From: Rhodobacteraceae bacterium LMO-JJ12
Lineage (GTDB): Bacteria; Pseudomonadota; Alphaproteobacteria; Rhodobacterales; Rhodobacteraceae
Assembly (NCBI GenBank): GCA_021555075.1
Contig: JAKGBX010000001.1
Span: 2,108,001 to 2,172,000 of the forward strand
DNA: 64,000 nt
Reading direction: 5' to 3'
Both the position numbers and the translations under genes were made by a program. Below are positions 59,999-64,000 of the stretch, one piece after another; position 1 is the first letter of the stretch, and the number at the start of each line of letters is the position of its first letter. A model generated the notes under the pieces. The model saw nothing but the letters and a program-made list of their open reading frames with translations. It ran no database searches and had not been told where the DNA came from.

Positions 59999-61285
59999 TC
60001 ATTTGGCAAAGGCGAGATCGCGCAGGAACAAGGCAATCTGCGGAAAGAAGATCAACGCAACAGACACGCTGAGCAGCATGATGATGAAGGGCGGCGTGCC
60101 GCGAATGACCTCGATGTAGGGCCGTTTGAACACCGCAATGGCGGTGAAGATGTCACAGCCGAACGGCGGTGTAGCCGAACCAATGGCAACCTGAAGCGTG
60201 ATCACCGTGCCCACCAGCACCGGATCAAGCCCAACCGCCTTCACCACCGGGGCAAAGATCGGGACAAAGACCAGAATGACCACGATCGGATCAACAAACA
60301 TGCAGCCAATGAAGAACGCGATGGAGATGACGAACAGCACGCCAATCGGCCCCATCTGGTCAATCCCGATCCCGCCCAGAATGGCCTGCGGAATCTGCGC
60401 AAACGAGATCACCCAGGAAAACGCAGCCCCGGCAGCAACCAGAATGAACACCACCGCCGTGATCAACCCGGTCGATTTCGCCGTGTCATAAAGCCCGCGC
60501 AGATCAAGCGAACGGAACACAATCAGCTCCAGAAAAATCGCATAAAGCACACAGGCCGCCGCCGCCTCGGTCGGAGAAAAGATACCGCCATAGATGCCCC
60601 CGATGATGATCGCCGGAAACCCCAAGGGCCAGAGCGCCTGTTGCACCGCACGCGCCCGCGCGCCCCATGTCGCCTTTTCCTCGGTGGGCACGTCGTTGCG
60701 GATCGCGTAAATTACCGAATAGATCGAAAACAGCAGCAGGATGAGCAAGCCCGGCCCGATCCCGGCGATGAACAGTTCGGCAATCGAGGTGTTGGAGACA
60801 ACACCATAGATGATCATGCCAATCGAGGGCGGGATCAAAAAGGCGATGTCCGAAGAGTTAACGATCAGCGCGAGCACGAAACTGTCCTTATACCCCGCCT
60901 TCAGCATCCGTGGCCTGAGCGGCGAGCCGATCGCCACAACAGTCGCCTGGGTCGAGCCCGAAACCGCGCCGAACATGGTGCAGGCCGAAGCCGTCGAAAT
61001 CGCCAGCCCGCCCTTGATGTGGCCCATGAAAGCCATGACCATGTCAATCAAGCGCCCCGCCGATTGCCCGCGCGTCATGATATCGGCGGCAAAGATGAAC
61101 ATCGGCACCGCAATCAAAGACGCGGGGCGAATGCCCGCCATCATCTGCTGCACCATGGTTTCAAGCTGCCCAAACCCGCCAAACAGCGAATAGAACCCGA
61201 CAAACGCCCCCGCAATCAGCGGAATCATCATCGGAAAACCCAGAAGCAGCAAAACGATCATCAGGGAAAAGATTGTGATGGCCAT
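59999..61285 (-). CDS. uehC: Ectoine TRAP transporter large permease UehC
   Basis: UehC is the DctM-type large membrane subunit (428 residues, about 12 spans) of the Na+-driven TRAP transporter for ectoine and hydroxyectoine. The TRAP-M pattern LLLLGFPMMIPLIAGAF, SGSTQATVVAIGSPLRPRM and IPPSIGMIIYGVVSN is clear. It follows uehB by three bases and ends at usp. The substrate is assigned from the eut and ueh neighbourhood rather than the permease sequence. Confidence 0.9.
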   Translation of the reverse strand: MAITIFSLMIVLLLLGFPMMIPLIAGAFVGFYSLFGGFGQLETMVQQMMAGIRPASLIAVPMFIFAADIMTRGQSAGRLIDMVMAFMGHIKGGLAISTASACTMFGAVSGSTQATVVAIGSPLRPRMLKAGYKDSFVLALIVNSSDIAFLIPPSIGMIIYGVVSNTSIAELFIAGIGPGLLILLLFSIYSVIYAIRNDVPTEEKATWGARARAVQQALWPLGFPAIIIGGIYGGIFSPTEAAAACVLYAIFLELIVFRSLDLRGLYDTAKSTGLITAVVFILVAAGAAFSWVISFAQIPQAILGGIGIDQMGPIGVLFVISIAFFIGCMFVDPIVVILVFVPIFAPVVKAVGLDPVLVGTVITLQVAIGSATPPFGCDIFTAIAVFKRPYIEVIRGTPPFIIMLLSVSVALIFFPQIALFLRDLAFAK

Positions 61286-61288
61286 GGT

Positions 61289-61924
61289 TCAGACCTCCAT
61301 CTCATTGTCGTCATAGCCTTCCAGAACATTGGTCGAGAGATAGATATCCTTTTCGATCATGTTCTTGATGGCAGTCAGAAGGTATTGCAGCCCGGTCATG
61401 AAAAAGCCGACCGGCACCCAGACCAATGTGATCCAGACCGGAATTTGCAGCGAAGGCAGAACCCGCCCCCGCCCCGCCTGTGTCAGGATGTATTGCAGCG
61501 AATACCACGCCAGCCCCAGCATAAAGACCGCCGTGACCAGCGAAATCACGATCATCAGCGGCTTGCGCAGACTGCTGGGAAGCGCGTCAAAAATCGCCGA
61601 CATGCGGATATGTCGCCCATGGCGCGCAGCATAGGAAATCCCGGCAAAAGTGATCATGATGATCAGAATCCGGTTCAGCTCCTCCGAGAAAAAGATCGAA
61701 CTCTGAAACACGAACCGCCCGATGACATTGGCGCTGGTATTGGCCGCCATCAACAAGACGCCCACTGCCAGCATCAGCGATTCAATCTTGCCAACCCAGG
61801 TGTCGATTGTTCCCAGAAACCCCGGCAGACTGGATTCATAAACCTCCAGAGGCGCGTCATCCGTGCCGGTGGTGTCTGTCTGCGATTGTAATTGCGAGCC
61901 GTGTTTTTCGTCTGTCACCGGCAT
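61289..61924 (-). CDS. uehB: Ectoine TRAP transporter small permease UehB
   Basis: UehB is the DctQ-type small subunit (211 residues from the ATG at 61924) with four spans ([74 protein letters not shown]). The RHGRHIRM loop is typical. The cytoplasmic N-terminal tail of ~35 residues is polar. An upstream start at 61972 lies inside the hairpin and is not used. It lies 77 bases past uehA, separated by a hairpin. Confidence 0.88.
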   Translation of the reverse strand: MPVTDEKHGSQLQSQTDTTGTDDAPLEVYESSLPGFLGTIDTWVGKIESLMLAVGVLLMAANTSANVIGRFVFQSSIFFSEELNRILIIMITFAGISYAARHGRHIRMSAIFDALPSSLRKPLMIVISLVTAVFMLGLAWYSLQYILTQAGRGRVLPSLQIPVWITLVWVPVGFFMTGLQYLLTAIKNMIEKDIYLSTNVLEGYDDNEMEV

Positions 61925-61956
61925 GATCCCGTCAAAATTGATATTGAACGAAAGCG

Positions 61957-61988
61957 AAAAGCCCCCCGACAAATCCGCGCCGGGGGGC
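61957..61988 (-). terminator. Attenuating hairpin between uehA and uehB
   Basis: GCCCCCCG (61961-61968) pairs with CGGGGGGC (61981-61988), an 8-bp stem with a 12-base loop, followed on the minus strand by TTTT (61960-61957). It begins 13 bases past the uehA stop. It should let only part of the transcripts reach uehB, giving more binding protein than permease. Confidence 0.75.
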
Positions 61989-62001
61989 CTTTGAAATGTT
62001 G

Positions 62002-63024
62002 TTATTTCTTGACCGCGTCGAGATCGGCCTTGAATTGATCCAGCAACGCCTTGCCGCTATCACCCGTCATCTCGATGAATGTCGCTTCGACCTGCGCGGC
62101 GGCATCCTTGAACGGCTGGCGTTCTTCTTCGCTCAGCGTGGTGATGGTATAGTCAGGCTTGGCTTCCATGATACCCGCAATCGCTTCCTCGGTCTGACCA
62201 TTCTGGTATTCGAGGATGTATTCAAAGGCGACATTGATCGCATCACCGACCACCTTCTTGTCCTCGTCAGACAGACCCGCATAGAAGTCCTGATTGGCCA
62301 TCACAGCGGTCGTGAAGTTGTTGTGACCGATATAGGTCATGTGATCGCTGACCTCATAAAGCTTGTTGGACAGGATATAGAAGGTTGGATTTTCCTGACC
62401 CTGAATGATCCCTGTCTGGAGCGCGCCATACACCTCACCCCAAGGCAGCGGCGTCGGCGTCGCGCCAAACGCCTTGTAGCTTTCGACCAGCAACGGGTTG
62501 GTCATCACGCGCATCTTGACCTCGTTGAAGTCTTCTGGCGATCTCACCGGTTCGCGCGTGGTGATCGCTACATCGCCCTCCGGGAACATGGTCAAAAGTT
62601 CCAGACCCTGCTTGGCATAAAGCTCGGGAAACATCTCGGTGATTGCCTTCGAGCTGCGGAAGAACTCAAAAAGCTCCTCGTCATCCTGCGGCAGAAGGTA
62701 GGGCACGAAAAAGACCTGTGCTTCGGGAATCAGCGCGCCGGTAAAGCCCGGAGACTGGTCCACGAACTGCAAGATCCCGGCCTGGGTCTGCTCCATGATA
62801 TCGGCAGATTCGCCAAGCGTGCCATAGGGAAACAACTGGATCTCGTGGTCGGAATTGGCCTCGACCTCCGCCTTGAACTTCTGGGCGAACTTGCCCTGCA
62901 CCTCGTCCATCGCCTCTTCAAAGGCATAGCGCCAGGTGTCGGCCTGCACGCTGTTCACGCCCGCGAGCGTGGTCGCAGCAGCAAGGAGGCTCCCTGCCAG
63001 AACGTTTTTGTAAACAGCCATCAT
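62002..63024 (-). CDS. uehA: Ectoine TRAP transporter substrate-binding protein UehA
   Basis: UehA (340 residues) is the periplasmic binding protein of the ectoine/hydroxyectoine TRAP transporter. It has a signal peptide (about residues 1-28, cut after VQA), the DctP fold with [19 protein letters not shown] (conserved Arg that holds the carboxylate) and [23 protein letters not shown]. Two adjacent ATGs exist; GGGAGA fits the second (63021) better. It leads the operon and has a promoter and a candidate EnuR operator upstream. Confidence 0.9.
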   Translation of the reverse strand: MMAVYKNVLAGSLLAAATTLAGVNSVQADTWRYAFEEAMDEVQGKFAQKFKAEVEANSDHEIQLFPYGTLGESADIMEQTQAGILQFVDQSPGFTGALIPEAQVFFVPYLLPQDDEELFEFFRSSKAITEMFPELYAKQGLELLTMFPEGDVAITTREPVRSPEDFNEVKMRVMTNPLLVESYKAFGATPTPLPWGEVYGALQTGIIQGQENPTFYILSNKLYEVSDHMTYIGHNNFTTAVMANQDFYAGLSDEDKKVVGDAINVAFEYILEYQNGQTEEAIAGIMEAKPDYTITTLSEEERQPFKDAAAQVEATFIEMTGDSGKALLDQFKADLDAVKK

Positions 63025-63100
63025 TCTCCCTTTCTTTCATTCACTTTTGCCCAAGGCACACGGCCAGAAGCCACAGCACTTGGATTGTCCTGATTGAGGG

Positions 63101-63129
63101 ATCATTGAAAGGCAGAGCAATCATGTCAA
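63101..63129 (-). promoter_or_regulatory. Candidate uehA operon promoter
   Basis: On the minus strand TTGACA (63129-63124) is followed after 17 bases by AATGAT (63106-63101). The -35 box is perfect and the -10 matches four of six. The transcript would begin about 70 bases before uehA. Confidence 0.6.
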
Positions 63130-63152
63130 TGTGATTATTGAACCATGACAAT
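63118..63152. promoter_or_regulatory. Candidate EnuR operator
   Basis: CATGTCAAT (63122-63130) and CATGACAAT (63144-63152) form a direct repeat 22 bases apart, and AATCA/TGATT (63119-63123 with 63132-63136) an inverted repeat over the -35 box. EnuR is a MocR-type repressor of this operon in R. pomeroyi; these are the best candidates for its site. Confidence 0.4.
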
Positions 63153-63196
63153 TACACCGCGCCTATTCAGACCTTTCGACACGGCCCGGCCGCGGC

Positions 63197-64000
63197 CTAA
63201 CCCTGTATTTCGCGAGTCACCCGCTCGACAATGCGCAATCCTCGGGCGAAATCCGGGAATGATTGCCCGCCAAGCGCGACCCTGAAACCGGTATGCAGAT
63301 AGTGCGGACCAATCGAAAAGCTCCCTCCGGGCGCCACGGCAACACCTTCACGCCGCGCCGCCTCGACCAGCGCGCGCTCCTCTTGCGCATCCCGACTTCT
63401 GATCCAGACATGCAATCCGTTCGGGCTGGTGCGATAGTCCAACCCGTCGAGCACCCGCATCGCAAAATCCTGTCGGTCCCCCAACGCCAACCGCTGACGC
63501 AGCAGCAGCTTTTCCGCAGTCCCATCCGCCAGCCAACGATCGGCAATTTCCGTCATCAGGCTGGTCGCCATCCAACTGGTCACAAGATGCCGGTTCGCCG
63601 CCGCCGAACCCAGGTGATCCGGCACCACCAGATACCCCACCCGCAACCCAGGCATCAGGCATTTTGTCAGGCTGGTAAAGAACAGGGTTCGCTCCGGCGC
63701 AAGCGCTGCCATGGGGCGCGGCGGGGCATCCTGAAGCGGCCCCCAGGCGTGATTTTCAATGATTTGAAGATCATATCTGCGGGCAACATCGGCGATTTCC
63801 TCGCGCCGCGTCTCCGTCATGGTAAACGCGAGAGGATTCTCTCCGCTTGGCATGATATAAAGGGCGCGCACGCTTTGCGAGCGACAGATATCTTCTAACG
63901 CCTGCGGGCACATTCCCCCTTCATCGACACGCACCCCCTGCAACCGCAACCCCAGAAAGCGTGCCAAGGGGCGCAGGGTGTGATGACCGATCTCTTCGCT
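63197..64000 (-). CDS. enuR: MocR-type ectoine regulator EnuR, C-terminal part (cut by window edge)
   Basis: This is the C-terminal ~268 residues of a MocR/GntR-family regulator; the N-terminal helix-turn-helix lies beyond the right edge. The visible part is the aminotransferase-like domain: IMPSGENPLAFTMT, IIENHAWG, and FTSLTKCLMPGLRVGYLV with the Lys that would hold pyridoxal phosphate. EnuR of R. pomeroyi represses the ueh/eut operon and is released by ectoine breakdown products. Its position just ahead of uehA on the same strand supports the call. Confidence 0.85.
   Translation of the reverse strand, partial: SEEIGHHTLRPLARFLGLRLQGVRVDEGGMCPQALEDICRSQSVRALYIMPSGENPLAFTMTETRREEIADVARRYDLQIIENHAWGPLQDAPPRPMAALAPERTLFFTSLTKCLMPGLRVGYLVVPDHLGSAAANRHLVTSWMATSLMTEIADRWLADGTAEKLLLRQRLALGDRQDFAMRVLDGLDYRTSPNGLHVWIRSRDAQEERALVEAARREGVAVAPGGSFSIGPHYLHTGFRVALGGQSFPDFARGLRIVERVTREIQG

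Noticed and set aside
60641-61891. 416-codon plus-strand frame opposite uehC and uehB
   Set aside because: It is rich in Arg, His, Gln and Asp, as expected for the complement of membrane-protein codons.

Overview
The window (about 60% G+C) comes from a marine alphaproteobacterium of the order Rhodobacterales (Roseobacter group). The evidence is ctrA beside sciP, a DUF1476 ATP-synthase zeta subunit, pieces of a split corrinoid methionine synthase, a DMSP-type dmdC/dmdD pair, an ectoine uptake and breakdown operon of the enuR-ueh-eut type, and the scpB-scpA-nagZ-SPOR-argS order. There are no phage genes, insertion sequences, CRISPR arrays or rRNA genes. Most of the region is ordinary chromosomal core with a few accessory inserts.

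Layout. 1-6.6 kb: recG (cut by the left edge) and ligA, then the cell-cycle regulators ctrA and sciP, mnmA and ccdA. 6.7-10.8 kb: a TusA-like protein and RNase E with a long structured leader. 10.8-16.4 kb: a dctB/dctD two-component pair, whose regulator has lost the sigma-54 contact loop, and a rimB-rimK-AstE-like operon. 16.7-19.2 kb: a YjaB-like acetyltransferase and purQ-purS-purC. 19.4-24.8 kb: ATP-synthase zeta subunit, homocysteine methyltransferase, bacteriohemerythrin, corrinoid protein, DUF1638, sufE and a lipoprotein. 24.9-28.5 kb: RNase D, creA with an overlapping 24-residue membrane protein, and purN-purM.

28.6-35.1 kb: a lower-G+C sulfotransferase-like gene, a CAT-anticodon tRNA, an AbrB-type membrane protein, an SDR dehydrogenase, uup, olsB and bamE. 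35.2-41.2 kb: the conserved yceD-rpmF-plsX-fabH-ihfA-merR series, tRNA-Pro and a two-domain dCTP deaminase. 41.2-52.4 kb: small proteins, scpB/scpA/nagZ/SPOR/argS, typA, DUF1330 and alaS. 52.5-57.5 kb: dmdD-like and dmdC-like genes with a divergent AraC regulator, then an exonuclease-BRCT protein. 57.5-64 kb: a shortened ectoine operon (enuR, uehABC, usp, eutA, eutD) running off the right edge.

Functional links. The purine genes purQ, purS, purC, purN and purM lie in two groups within 12 kb. yceD to merR couples a ribosomal protein, lipid synthesis and a nucleoid protein. ScpA and ScpB serve chromosome condensation; NagZ and the SPOR protein serve the cell wall. The accessory loci point to osmolyte and organosulfur use: ectoine import by a TRAP transporter, and the demethiolation branch of DMSP breakdown. 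Nothing here is an obviously new system. The most interesting items are the deletion-like structure of the ectoine operon, the dmdCD pair, the split methionine synthase locus, the sigma-54-independent DctD, the rimB-rimK-AstE operon, the creA-coupled microprotein and a dispersed intergenic repeat.
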